From NCBI GenBank assembly GCA_015227615.1, contig JAALGZ010000005.1:806001-870000 (forward strand): a DNA stretch of 64,000 nucleotides, in the 5' to 3' direction. Every line of letters starts with the position of its first letter. The first letter of the stretch is position 1. The notes below the pieces were generated by a model. That model saw nothing but the letters and a program-made list of their open reading frames with translations, ran no database searches and had not been told where the DNA came from. Below, one piece after another: positions 44,675-55,570 of this stretch. This DNA is from Labyrinthula sp. Ha. Taxonomy: Eukaryota > Sar > Bigyra > Labyrinthulida > Labyrinthulaceae. The translations under genes and the position numbers were made by a program.

Positions 44675-44953
44675 TTAGATTAATTTTACCTTGCATAAGT
44701 TTCTAGGGCTACTTGGCCATTCAAACGTATTGTACTCACCACTTGGTGTAAATAATACCAAAGTTTTCTCATGAGTAAGTTTTGCGATTTCGAAATATCT
44801 GTTATTTAGCGGCCGCAACACTTGAACAAGCTCTGAGTTGTATAACCTGCCACAAAATGAAGCTCTCTTAGGTGTTCTATTGCTGATTTGGTTAGTCGTA
44901 TAAAATTTTAATGTTTTTTCTATTATTTTAACTTTTTTGTAATGTTCTTGCAT
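44675..44953 (-). pseudogene. Ty3/gypsy-type reverse transcriptase fragment
   Basis: A 92-codon minus-strand frame contains NRYFEIAKLTHEKTLVLFTP followed by SGEYNTFEWPSSPRNL. This matches the order in gypsy RT after motif A: GYHQI...REKTAFxTPxGxYEFxxMPFGLxNAP. The motif-A Asp and the FGL of motif B are changed, so it is degenerate. No flanking LTR was found, and it is not closely similar to the intact element at 2208-9900. Confidence 0.45.
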
Positions 44954-45579
44954 TTAATAATATTATATCTTGTTTATTCAATATATATTATCAAGAGATT
45001 ATTACCTATTGACCGATACCAGTTTTAATTAACAATCCACCTATTTCATACTATTCATACAAATTTCTGTATAAGTATCTTGGGTGCTCATACAACTATT
45101 ACATCAAACAAAAAGAGTGAGACCCATCTATCCTCACAACTACCTTTCTTCTATACCTCTTCTATGAATAGCCATGTTTGGTTTTCAATTCTTTAACCAT
45201 GACTAGGGCAAGAACAGCATTTACCTTCATTCTTGTTGGGAACCATTTGTGCTGGTAGAAAACTGTCAATGGATTACATTCCGAGATGTTATTGAGATCT
45301 AAATTGAATATATAAACTCTCGGATCTGATTTATTAATATTACAGTTGAGTTAAGTCCAAACTCTGAAGAGAAAATCGAGAGAAATATCTCGGTAAATTT
45401 TCTTTTTCAATCGTTTAAATCATATCAATAAACTGTATTCAATAACGCTGCTGAATTCAAGAAGATCCTTGCAAGTTGTACCAGTCGAAGAAATCAGCAA
45501 AATTCGATATACGAGATTCCACACAATTCGCTACAGTAAATTTTAACCTCCGAAATATTTGAAACAAACTGTTCAAAAT

Positions 45580-47238
45580 ATGTCTAGTCTTGTCCTCTTG
45601 CAACTTGAAGAAGACGAGAAATGTAACGACACAAAGATTGGAAGGGACCCCAATCTCAAAGTTAATGACGTCAATCGCTACTTTGCTTTAGTGTTCGAAA
45701 TTATCACCCTTTTATACTATTTTGGTTTTCTTTTTTTGTACATCCTTCGGCGTCAGGAGTCGCCTTACCTGAGAAAGCGTCTTCTTCCTTTTGTAATCAT
45801 TACAACGTTTGGGTTTGTTTACGAAACAGCCATTTGGAACACTCGAGAGTATATGGGTAGAATTGACTTTCCTTGCGCTCTAACCGAGCCTGTGATAATC
45901 TTTGCTTTTGCCTTTATAGCAACTCCAGTTGTCATTAGAGTCTACATCTTTTACCGAAGGATTATGTTGTACAAATATTACTCGAGTCAAAAGTTCTTGA
46001 AGAAGTTAAAGTCTGGGTATTTACATTCTCATGAAGATATGGTTATGAAAAATTTTGAGATTAATCCGAATGATACGGGGATCATGAGTTCTCTTCAGAA
46101 TTTTACAACTGGTATAAGAAATGTATTAAGTGGTTATAGTGACTCATCAAATCTTCTTCGAACAACAGGTGGGAAATTTAATGTCTCGCGAGGAATTGAT
46201 GCACAAAATACAACTATTGCTGGAAGTATAGTAGACAACGAGAGCTATGCTGAGAATCCTTCTTTCAAAAGTGTTAAGTTCTCAAAGAGAAAGTTGAGGA
46301 TCTATCAACATGTCTCCAGCATAAGGTTTGGTTGGATACTTTTCGTTATTTCAACTGCATTGTTTGGGTATGTAACTTATTTATCGGTAGAGGATATTTT
46401 ATATTGCACAGGTTGTGAAAACCCAGAGGATAGAAATGATTCTTTTCTCCAAGGTGCTTTATTTTTCTGTCTAATTGCCGCTGTTTGTATTTATAGTTTC
46501 TTTAAAATTCGTAAAGAACCTGATCCACTACATATTAAGTGGGAGCTTGGAGGGATGTTGATTGTTGCATTAGTGGGCATATTTATCTGGGCAGGCTTAG
46601 AAGATGCTCTTAATGACGAATATCTCGAAGGTGTATTATATGTTGGTTACTTTTTACAGCTTGTTTGGATTTCCACTTTTTTTGTTATGGTTCCACTTCA
46701 AATACACAAAAGCTATGCATTTGACAGAAACGAAACAAGGACGAATTATAATGTTCTTGCCCTTTGTTTTCAGGATTACAAAGCTGGTAGTGAAATAAGA
46801 AGAGGAAATGTGACACTGCCAAAAGTAATGGAGAGCAGAATCGGGGCTCAAGCTTTCAAAACTTTTTGTGTTGAAGAACAAGCGCTTGAGAATCTATACT
46901 TTTGGACAGAGGCAACAAAATTTAGAGATGAATTCTCAAATGACAGAGTAGAATACAATAGATCAACTTTTTGTTATTTGTTTGACATCTTTATTGAGAA
47001 AGGAAGTTATATGACTGTGAATATTCGTGCTGACCAAGTTGAGGCGCTAAGAGTTGTTTATAATGTCGTGTCGGTTGCTGACTTGAGCTCTGGGGATGTT
47101 TCACAGGAAGTGAAGAAACTTATAGTGGATACTATTTTTGATGATGCTATAAGTGAAGTGGAAGGAATCTTAATCTTTGGTCCTCTATCACGGTTTACCG
47201 ATACTGCAGATTTTGAGCGTATGTTTGTCGAAGCCTGA
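45580..47238 (+). CDS. Seven-transmembrane protein with C-terminal RGS domain
   Basis: The frame opens at 45559 from a TTG; the first ATG is 45580, giving 552 residues. The N-terminal part has seven hydrophobic segments: three before residue 130, then a long polar loop with Ser/Thr (about 135-240), then four more up to about 370. The C-terminal 130 residues (from about 417) form an RGS domain: AFKTFCVEEQALENLYFWTE near its start and IFGPLSRFTDTADFERMFVE at its end. RGS domains speed GTP hydrolysis by G-alpha subunits. Receptor-like 7TM-RGS proteins occur in plants, oomycetes and other protists, so G-protein signalling at the cell membrane is likely. The ligand is unknown. Intronless. Confidence 0.85.
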   Translation: MSSLVLLQLEEDEKCNDTKIGRDPNLKVNDVNRYFALVFEIITLLYYFGFLFLYILRRQESPYLRKRLLPFVIITTFGFVYETAIWNTREYMGRIDFPCALTEPVIIFAFAFIATPVVIRVYIFYRRIMLYKYYSSQKFLKKLKSGYLHSHEDMVMKNFEINPNDTGIMSSLQNFTTGIRNVLSGYSDSSNLLRTTGGKFNVSRGIDAQNTTIAGSIVDNESYAENPSFKSVKFSKRKLRIYQHVSSIRFGWILFVISTALFGYVTYLSVEDILYCTGCENPEDRNDSFLQGALFFCLIAAVCIYSFFKIRKEPDPLHIKWELGGMLIVALVGIFIWAGLEDALNDEYLEGVLYVGYFLQLVWISTFFVMVPLQIHKSYAFDRNETRTNYNVLALCFQDYKAGSEIRRGNVTLPKVMESRIGAQAFKTFCVEEQALENLYFWTEATKFRDEFSNDRVEYNRSTFCYLFDIFIEKGSYMTVNIRADQVEALRVVYNVVSVADLSSGDVSQEVKKLIVDTIFDDAISEVEGILIFGPLSRFTDTADFERMFVEA

Positions 47239-47257
47239 GTACTGTATATTAGTTAAG

Positions 47258-47431
47258 TTAGTCAATAGGACAACAAAGGGGAATAAGTAGTGCGAACGGC
47301 CCGATGACAAAGCAAAATAAAAATGTTATGATCCATGTATTAAGTCCAACTTCTTTCTTTTTCTTGGACTTAAACGGGTTCTTAAACTCATTCTTCTTTA
47401 CAACAACCACCGCTTTAGGTAATTTATCCAT
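47258..47431 (-). CDS. Small single-pass membrane protein, 57 residues
   Basis: The minus strand carries an ATG-initiated 57-codon ORF in the gap between the RGS and MORN genes. A lysine-rich N-terminal half (KNEFKNPFKSKKKKE) is followed by one strong membrane segment (TWIITFLFCFVIGPFALLIP) and a LCCPID terminus. It is 19 bp from the convergent RGS stop and 169 bp from the MORN start, matching spacing elsewhere. I recognise no family; it may be a tail-anchored protein. The twin Cys near the C-terminus could be lipid-modified. The call rests on the ordered composition and on gene spacing. Confidence 0.5.
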   Translation of the reverse strand: MDKLPKAVVVVKKNEFKNPFKSKKKKEVGLNTWIITFLFCFVIGPFALLIPLCCPID

Positions 47432-47600
47432 GTTTATTTCTTTCGACCAATTTTTTTTGATATTCGGTGTAGTTAGTTTCGGGCGTGAAGTGTTGTGTTC
47501 AGTTCAGACTCTGTTCTTAACGGAATGAGATTTTCTACAAAGTGAGCAGATAAATTTCTGTCCGTTTACAAGAGAGAAAAATGTATAGCGGTTAAGAAGA

Positions 47601-48775
47601 ATGTCAGAGTCTGACGAAAAAGAAAATGAAGAAATTCCGTACACCTGCTTTTACTTAGATGGGCAGCGAGAAACGAGTGACTGGTTGAAAGGCAGTGGAG
47701 ACGTAGTGATTCTGTATCCTAATAAGGATATTTTTGTGGGTAGAGTAAACAAGGAAAAAAAGAAAGAAGGAGAGGGAGTTTATCTTCATTTTAAAGCTGT
47801 AGCAGATGAACCTGATGAAATTGCAGATTTTAAGTTTGAAGAAGCAGTTCAGTACTTTGAGAAACATTTGTTATCACAGTTAACTGAAAATCAGAAGGTT
47901 AAGTTTGATGAATATTATCCAGTTCATGAGGAAAAATTGCTTGCTAATTATTTCACATATGTTTTTCGAGGAACTTATTGTTCCGGAAAAAGGGAAGGTG
48001 TGGGTTCTCTCTTTTCAAATGGTGGACTACAGTATATTGGAAACTGGAAAGAGAACAAGAAATTCGGAAAAGGTACGTTGCTCTTCCCCAACGGCCATAT
48101 ATTCTCTGGGGATTTCATAGATGGAAACCCAGAGGGAAAAGGAGTCTATGATTTTGATCCTATTCCACAGAAAATACTTGGAATTTGGAGAAATGGTAGA
48201 TTGATAGAAGGGAAATGGATTGATGAAACTTTTCCTGATGAGCCAAGAATTTTCATAGGTACTTTTAAAGACTTGGGAACCGGAGTTGAAATGGGAGAAA
48301 TTGGTGTGCAATATTTCCATGATGGTAGATATGTAATTCGAGACCCATTGAATCCATTTCCAAACACCAGAATGTTACCTAAGGGGTTCAACTTTGCCAA
48401 ACTGCGAGAAAACAGTTTTACTGCACGTATGTGTTTAGTTTCTCTTAACTCTTAGCTGGATATGATGTTGCTGACGAAGAGTTAATAGAGTTTGAAGCTG
48501 AAACAAAACTGGCGTCTGAGATTAATGAAGCTTTGCACTTTTCCGAATTATTTGGTTTATGTGATAAAAACGAGTCTGGGCAAGTTTCCTTTGGCGAGCT
48601 GCAAGACGCAATGGAAAAGTACAGAGACAAGTTCCCAAAGGAATTTGTTGACGGGGATGTTAATCGAGTAGGAGTACTTGCCCGGTTTAAAGTAGGAGAT
48701 ATCAACAGAGACCAACTGTTAACTTTTGAAGAGTTTGAGCTCATGATGAAGGAACTCGATGTGAAAGAGGAGTGA
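47601..48775 (+). CDS. MORN-repeat protein with C-terminal EF-hand pair
   Basis: Exon 1 is 47601-48426 and exon 2 is 48456-48775, giving 381 residues; the intron 48427-48455 is 29 nt. MORN-type repeats lie at about residues 115-190 (FRGTYCSGKREGVGSLFSNG, YIGNWKENKKFGKGTLLFPNG, FSGDFIDGNPEGKGVYDF), with a weaker unit near residue 50. After the splice, two calcium-binding loops follow: DKNESGQVSFGE and DINRDQLLTFEE, both with acidic residues at positions 1 and 12. MORN proteins act as membrane or cytoskeletal scaffolds, often in cilia and basal structures. Reading past the donor would stop before the EF-hands, so splicing decides the calcium module. Confidence 0.85.
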
Positions 48776-49314
48776 CTCCTTCGTTTTAGCTTTGCCATTG
48801 TCAGTGATATATCTATAAGTTTTCACATTATGCTTTTTTGCAGGTGCAGTGGATTAAATTTAGATTCAAACAAAACTTCAGTCCTACTTCATATAAATAT
48901 ATACCAAGCTTTGCTAAGAGAATATGCATGTTGAAGTAGTTTTTTCAGCTCTTGCGCTCCCAAATCCATTTCGAGCAAGGCGGAAAGAAAGAGACAGAGT
49001 GATATTAATATACGAGTCAAAAACAAAAGGAAGAGAGCACATAGTATGTTCAAAGTCGTGCGTATGAACACGTGCAGAGAGGACAGGATTGCTAGTTATA
49101 ACTTATAAGTTATAATCTCCAACCTTTGGCAGTTTGTATCTTTGACTTAACATTAAAAACAGTAGCCGAGATTCGGCATTGGCCGCGTGACCCATGTGTG
49201 TTCACCCGTGTTGGCAAACATAGAGATTTAACCGTTTTTCAATCGAAGTTTGCTAAAAATAACCGTTAAATTATACAATTTATAAAAACAAAACAAATCA
49301 AACATAAACAAAGA
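48776..49314. other. Intergenic region upstream of ribonucleotide reductase R2
   Basis: The region contains a 20-bp perfect palindrome (49096-49115) described separately, and a minus-strand 60-codon ORF at 48889-49071 with a hydrophobic start that I do not accept as a gene. The last 60 bp are A-rich leader sequence before the R2 ATG. Confidence 0.5.
49096..49115. promoter_or_regulatory. 20-bp perfect palindrome upstream of R2
   Basis: TTATAACTTATAAGTTATAA reads identically on both strands and ends 200 bp before the R2 start codon. It could bind a dimeric regulator or be a chance product of AT-rich DNA. Confidence 0.4.
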
Positions 49315-50457
49315 ATGGAAAGTGTAGATAGAAGTTTACAAGAGCTTAAAATCATTGACTCAGCTAAGAACACCCCTAAGGTGGTTGCAGAAAAAACATT
49401 GGAACAACAAACGGTCGACGAAATGAAACTAAGTGCGCAAAAAAGTAGTGTGTCTGACTTTAAGCGAAAGGAAATTGCTGGTGAACTATTACCTGAGCCT
49501 CTACTCGAAGAAAACCCAAATAGATACGTGATGTTCCCTATTCAAAACGATGAAGTATGGAAGATGTACAAAAAAGCAGAAGCTTCTTTCTGGACTGCCG
49601 AAGAACTAGATTTGGCCGATGACATCATGCACTGGGAGAAACTCACTGATAACGAGCAACACTTTATCAAGAACGTTTTAGCTTTCTTTGCAGCGAGTGA
49701 TGGAATCGTTAATGAGAACTTGGCAGAGAACTTTGTTAACGAAATTCAAAGTACTGAAGCGAGATGTTTCTATGGTTTCCAAATGGCTATTGAGAACATC
49801 CACTCTGAAGTGTATAGTCTGTTGATTGATACATATATTAAGAATACGGAGGAAAAGAGTCGTCTTTTCCAAGCTTTGGAGACTATACCATCAGTGAGAA
49901 AGAAAGCCAACTGGGCTTTCAAGTACACAAACCCAGAAAACGCCGCATTTGCTGAAAGAATAGTTGGGTTTGCAGCAGTGGAAGGAATTTTCTTCTCAGG
50001 AAGTTTCTGTTCGATATTTTGGCTGAAGAAACGAGGACTTATGCCTGGATTGACTTTTAGTAACGAGCTAATTTCAAGGGATGAAGGCTTGCACACTGAC
50101 TTTGCTTGTCTACTCTACTCGCAGTTGGTTAATAAGTTACCTGAGAAGAGAATTGTTGAAATTATCACCGAAGCGGTGGAAATTGAGTGTGAATTTGTTA
50201 AAGATTCGCTGCCTGTTGAGTTGATTGGTATGAACTCAACTTTGATGTGTCAATACATTAAGTTTGTGAGCGACAGATTGTTGGTGAGTTTGGGATGTCA
50301 AAAGATTTACAAGGTAACTAATCCCTTCAACTGGATGGAGATCATATCAGTAGATGGTAAAACAAACTTCTTTGAGAAGAGAAATTCAGATTACGCCATT
50401 TCAGGTGTTGGAGTGGATAAGGACAAACAAGTATTCAGTTTAGATGAAGACTTTTAA
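49315..50457 (+). CDS. Ribonucleotide reductase small subunit R2 (class Ia)
   Basis: R2 houses the di-iron tyrosyl radical cofactor that powers reduction of ribonucleotides to dNTPs, in complex with R1. The 380-residue length fits. Iron ligands by alignment to mouse R2 are D99, E160, H163, E223, E257 and H260, and the radical tyrosine is Y167 (ENIHSEVY). Other signatures are [33 protein letters not shown] and [14 protein letters not shown]. The C-terminus FSLDEDF is the R1-docking tail. The first 60 residues are variable and regulatory in the family. A p53R2-like role cannot be separated from sequence. Intronless. It complements HUS1 in genome maintenance, though the genes are unlinked. Confidence 0.97.
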   Translation: MESVDRSLQELKIIDSAKNTPKVVAEKTLEQQTVDEMKLSAQKSSVSDFKRKEIAGELLPEPLLEENPNRYVMFPIQNDEVWKMYKKAEASFWTAEELDLADDIMHWEKLTDNEQHFIKNVLAFFAASDGIVNENLAENFVNEIQSTEARCFYGFQMAIENIHSEVYSLLIDTYIKNTEEKSRLFQALETIPSVRKKANWAFKYTNPENAAFAERIVGFAAVEGIFFSGSFCSIFWLKKRGLMPGLTFSNELISRDEGLHTDFACLLYSQLVNKLPEKRIVEIITEAVEIECEFVKDSLPVELIGMNSTLMCQYIKFVSDRLLVSLGCQKIYKVTNPFNWMEIISVDGKTNFFEKRNSDYAISGVGVDKDKQVFSLDEDF

Positions 50458-51217
50458 GTTTACGATATAGTTGTAACCTAGTTTATAGAATATAAATGGG
50501 TAAAGTTTTGTTCCAAAACCATAGCTGCAACTGCAATAAATATTCTAAAGGACAAGATACCAATAAAAACTAAGCTCTGTGCATTGATTTGTGTAAAGGT
50601 TTAAACTCTAACTAATTAGCAGGGACTTTAGGAAACCTAGAGAAAAGAAGTTGAGGGCAGATGTCCATTTTACTGGATTAATAAGGATCCCGTCAATGGC
50701 CTCTTGCATTCTCAGATTAATTGTGAAACATCTTTTTAAAATAGAACTAGTGTCCATAAACTCTCTAATCTTAGGAAAGTGTGTAAACAATACGAACAGT
50801 TTCGACTCTGCTAGCTCTTAGTGGTTGGAGCCATTGTAAATTTTCTTCATACTCGTAAAATAGAGAAACCAAGATGATTCTAGCAGTTATTTCGCTCCCT
50901 AAAATAGAATCTTCTCAAATGTTAGTCTGGCGTTAATTTACTCACTTGCTGTGGCTAAGAGCTTGGTAGGTAAATTCTACGGAACTAGAGGATTCTTAGA
51001 GTGTTCTTTATGGATAGTTCGATAATATCTGCAGTTCTCGAGAATCAAAAGAAAATACTGCAGAAAAATTTAGAACAGGATTATAAAACTATTGAGCAAG
51101 GGGTTCAACGGAGACAATAATATGTTACGGCTTGGTACATACTGAGGAACTTGATTTTATGTTAGAACAAAAGAAATACACTTTCTCAACCCCTTACAGC
51201 GATTCTGGTTTTGCTAC

Positions 51218-51666
51218 AGTTAGGGATCTAATTTATTTTTTGGTCAGTAATCAGTAAAACATTTTCCTTTATTTTGCTTATTGATTGATTCTGCTATTTC
51301 CTAAACCATTCAGATTGATTATTGATGATCAATTAACTATCAATACAGGGCTGCGCCACAAAGCCCTGAGCCAAACAACCAAATGAATAGTTGTTCATTT
51401 TTTGCATCATACGGAAACTTTCAAGAAATGCGCCATGTGGCCCAATCACATCCTTTTATCTGATTACTCCCATATCATGTGGCCAGTCTATATAGTTTTT
51501 CATTCGGCGAAGAAAACATGTAAGAAATTTTCGGCAATTTAAAACAGGGTCGCATTACCGATCTCTACTCTGGTAATCAATTCATAATCAAAATAACATC
51601 AGAATCACTTGATAAAAATCAAAATACCAATTCTTTTATTGACAATCAGAATCCAAATAATTACTG
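51218..51666 (-). repeat. AT-rich fold-back dispersed repeat, copy B
   Basis: The reverse complement aligns with copy A (1438-1875) along its length: the ATTCTTTTATTGACAATCAG block at 51633-51652 reverses to match TCAATAAAAGAATTGGG at 1470, and 51275-51345 matches 1766-1830. The centre has GGGCCACATGG and its partner GTGGCGCAGCCC in reverse orientation. Copies are diverged, so the family is old. Confidence 0.5.
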
Positions 51667-54600
51667 ACAGTTTTCATAAATTTCGTTGCCTATGTGCATT
51701 TTTGCTCCGTCTGTACATTGCTCCAACTTAGATGTGATGAAAATCATATCTGTTATTCATAGTGTTGAATATCCATACAAAATGTTACAATAATTGATCT
51801 AGGTAGCACCTTAACATTATAACAACTTCAGTAAGCTTTTTCAATTCTTTATTTCAATACAAACAGCTTCCAGAGGCAGAAGCGATACCATGCTCTTACT
51901 TTGTTTCTAGTGGTTCTTCTTGAAAAAGAAATGATGCACTGCATCTGCTTTCTGTAAGAACTAAAGTTTTCGGCAACTTTATTAACATAGATCATTAACG
52001 GGCAGGTATGTTTGGCTTTTACAGATTCCATCACCAGGTGTCAAATTTTATGAAATTAGACAATAATCCAATTGTTTTCTTTTTGATTCTTATAAAAAAT
52101 AGGAGATTCCAGGTTTTGATTCAAGAAAATAATCTCCTTTCATTTTGATTATCAGTTCATCATCAATTTTAAAGTAGGTTCTATGGCCCCGAAAAAAATA
52201 ACAGAAAATCGTTATATTTTGTTGCACCTTAGGGAAATCAAATTAAAAAAGCTTAAGTCACTTTGATGAATTCCTTGTAAACAATAATCACTACTGATTA
52301 TTAATGAAAACTGTGGGAAAATTATAGGAACCAACCAAAATGAAGAGTATGACGAATAATGTCAACAAAAAGAGAGAATTAAATCATGACCGACCCATAT
52401 TTTGTTGAGCACAACTCAGAATATAAGCGGTCAGATGCTCTCTCTCTTCCTGTTTTATCATTGATTTAAGATTGAAATATGGTTTTCACGCATGTATGAC
52501 TAGGTAAGAGTTGAATGATGGTGTTGGCTTTTTTCCATGCTTTCGATCAACCTTCTCAGGTATACACCTCATCTCATAAGTGCAATTGAAAACTAATTAT
52601 ACATCTATCTATACCTAATCTTCCTTAAGTTTCAATATGCAAAACCTTAATCCAGATATTTAACTAAGAGCTCTTCGTTTCTTTTTGATTTTAAACTGCT
52701 TGTGGCATTTCATTATCTTGGTACTAGGGCTTAGTGACTTTCACATTTTAGATGATGGTATGGTTCCTGTCTAAAAACATTTCTATAGGTAGACAGGATT
52801 GTCATGGCCATGGTTAAATCCCTTAAACTGATACATGAACTTAGTAAAATCATTTATTTAAGAATTCCTAAGCTGTACCATTCTCAGCTTAGGGGTGTTT
52901 AGCGCTTTTTTTGAAGTAGACAGTTAATGCAATACTTTCTCTTGCTGCCTTGGCGGATTTTTTTCTTCAGTAAGTATCAACATATTAGTTTATAGCTGCT
53001 GGTTAATTTCGCTTCTCTGCTGCCTCACATCACATATGGTATTTAACGTAGCATCAAATATTTTTGTCTAATGCTATATCCCGTTTTTATTTACTTATAA
53101 AGAGCTTAGGCATCTGGGTATTATTTAAAAATTCTTGTGTCACAATATTGTTTAATTTCTTCTCTATGGAAAACAGTGAATAACATTCGTCGTTTTGAGA
53201 GAATATTGATTCTACATTTCATATTCTGGGACATCTCTAATAAGCAACTGTTCTGCTATCATAACTCTCCTGAACTTTTTGAAGACCCGATCCGTTATAT
53301 TTAACAGTGGACATAATGCAAGATCTAATCTTATATACCACTGCTGGTACTATAATGATCATAATTATGAGCACCACTGGCCGCTCATTCTGTACTGATG
53401 TTTTATTTCTCAAAGAGAACTACCTCAATGACGATGCAATACAGGACAATACAGTCCAATAATAACATCAGAATGGAGCATAATGGGTTACAATTAAATG
53501 TAGTGGGTAGAGCATTAAAGAAAAGATGGTGTTAATAGAGAAATTGGCAGAAGCAGAAGACTTTTTTACAATTTCTATGCTAACAAAGAAGCAAATACAA
53601 AAGATATATTCAGTGTCTTCGCTGAATGTATTATAATTTTAATCTTACAGCGTTGCTGTGGAAAAAAATACCTTACACAAAAAAAGGTATTTCCTGTGTT
53701 TATGGCATAAGATACTTTCCTTCAGAAATTAAACATAGGAGGAATATAACCTGGATGGGTTTATACCGACTTCAACCACAAAATATTTTTATATTTTAGT
53801 TTCTTTACCCGCCTTCGGAGTTCTAGGGAAAAGCTCGACGCCCTGTCATCGCGAAACTATCACCCCTTATCAAAATAGTCTTCTTGAGTAGTACCGAATA
53901 AGGCATTTGAGGAAGTGTTAAGTTAAATTATGGTTGTACCGTTATGGAATCTCAGCTGAAAGAGTACAAGAACTGTCTATTATTAATATCGGAGTTCATA
54001 CATTCGTGTACAAACAGATAGAATAAGAACATTAGCATGACAAGAGGTCCCAAATCGGTGCCTCAATATCAGGCCTTTTGATAGAATTTGTTTGTCCGTA
54101 CTATTTTTTTTTTAATTTTCTAAAGGAATCGAAGGCAGTCCGGTATAGTCTCTAGCTCAAAATCGCAGCAATGCAATTATTTTTTTTCTGAAACATAGGG
54201 ATTTGTACATTGTTATCACGCTACTGCAAAGTAACGACAATTTATGGATTATTTCCCAGGACTGACCTAGGTGAATTTCTGGTGAGCGCTGTTTCAAAAT
54301 TTTGTCCTAGGGCTTGTGTACATCCATCGCGCTATTAAGTTTTAAGTATTAATTTTATTTATCAAGTTAAGAGCGGTTAATTAAATATCTTAAACTACAG
54401 ACATTTAATAACTAGTAAGCATTTCATAGAAGCACCCATATACATTATATTCGATACTAGCTATAACTGAATACAAAATTTGAGAAAATTTTGGCCTTCT
54501 CAGTATTGACTGCTTAAAATAACAACATTTCACAGTATCATTTTCAAACCTGATTAGTTATTAAAGATTCGGCCTGTGAACTTTCAAAACATACCAAGAC

Positions 54601-55169
54601 TTTTGGACTGTTCTTTCATTAATTTGCTCTGTTGCCACAAGAAAAGAGTTCACGTCAAAAGCATTTACTTTCTGGTTTGTGAATAGGGATTCACCGATTT
54701 ACTGCTATATGGAAGATAGAAAGCCATATCAGCACTTGAAAAGTATATAATGCTGTTATTTGTTGTTGTTGCCAACGAAGCTTCGCTTTGGACCATTTAG
54801 TAAGATGGATCCCAGGTGATATTGTGCACTGAAGCGATTCGAGTATTACGGCGCTTGCCAATCATTCCCGCAAGAGGTTTGTTGGAAATCATTGTCCAAT
54901 TAGAGTGCAGCTTTAGTGCAACCAATGTGTAAGAGAGGGTTTGTAGATTAGCTAATCGGAAATCATATTGGTCTCAAGAGGAAACTCTAGAGTTGTCAAC
55001 AAGGAATTAATGAGTAAACAAGGGGTGTGCAATCCTGAGTAACTAGCATATTGCATCAAAGTATTGTCTATACTTGTGTACTATCACCACTGGCCGCTTT
55101 TCTGCTTAGTGCGCATCTCCTGAGTCTCAATGAGGCTTGCATTCTAATAACAATTATCTGCAAGCAAAT

Positions 55170-55545
55170 TATCCTTATTGTGATTTTGATTATCAATAAC
55201 AAATTTAATGATTAGTCATATATAATATGGTTGTGATTTCATTTTAAGTTTCAATTATTTATCAATACTCTTTGAAAATTTGAAAGTAATTAATAATTAT
55301 TGTCAAAAAGAAAATTTAAGTAAGAAGCTCATCAAAAAATATCAGCAAGGAAAATTTCCTCTATGGTGTTAGCAAAAAATTAGGAAGCTTAATTGCAAAC
55401 TTATGTTTTTCTAATTTCTACCTCTATAATATATTATTATTACCTTATTGCTAAATATAATTTTGAAGGAAGATTATTTTGCAGATTCTGGAATACTTAC
55501 CAAGAGAAATTTCTTTGATATTTATTGGGCCACATAGCCAAAATA
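55170..55545. repeat. Fold-back repeat-related sequence upstream of TrpE(G)
   Basis: TTGATTATCAATAAC near 55187 and TTGGGCCACATAGCC near 55526 resemble blocks of the dispersed repeat. The copy ends about 25 bp before the TrpE(G) start, so it may form part of that gene's promoter. Confidence 0.35.
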
Positions 55546-55570
55546 ACAATCTGAATCAAAACAAAGAGAG

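Larger units (their letters stand above)
34045..45579. other. Largest gene-poor tract, with retrotransposon remains
   Basis: No intact gene is supported in this 11.5-kb tract. It holds a decayed Ty1/copia reverse transcriptase (36200-36620), a Ty3/gypsy RT fragment (44675-44953), a trinucleotide run (38154-38172) and several short sequences resembling the B box of tRNA genes. An open stretch near 44255-44370 on the plus strand looks coding-like but is unrecognised. The rest shows nothing specific. Confidence 0.5.
50458..55570. other. Gene-poor tract with fold-back repeats
   Basis: No gene is supported. A reverse copy of the fold-back repeat lies at 51218-51666, weaker related sequence near 52050-52350, and a further related stretch at 55170-55545 directly upstream of the tryptophan gene. 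A 13-14-base identity (CACCACTGGCCGCT) occurs at about 53381 and 55087. Nothing else is recognised. Confidence 0.5.

Noticed and set aside
47304-47528. Plus-strand 74-codon ORF between RGS and MORN genes
   Set aside because: It is Phe-rich and antisense to the better ordered 57-residue minus-strand ORF.
48889-49071. Minus-strand 60-codon ORF with hydrophobic start
   Set aside because: Position between genes is plausible, but there is no recognisable pattern and no consistent splice continuation.
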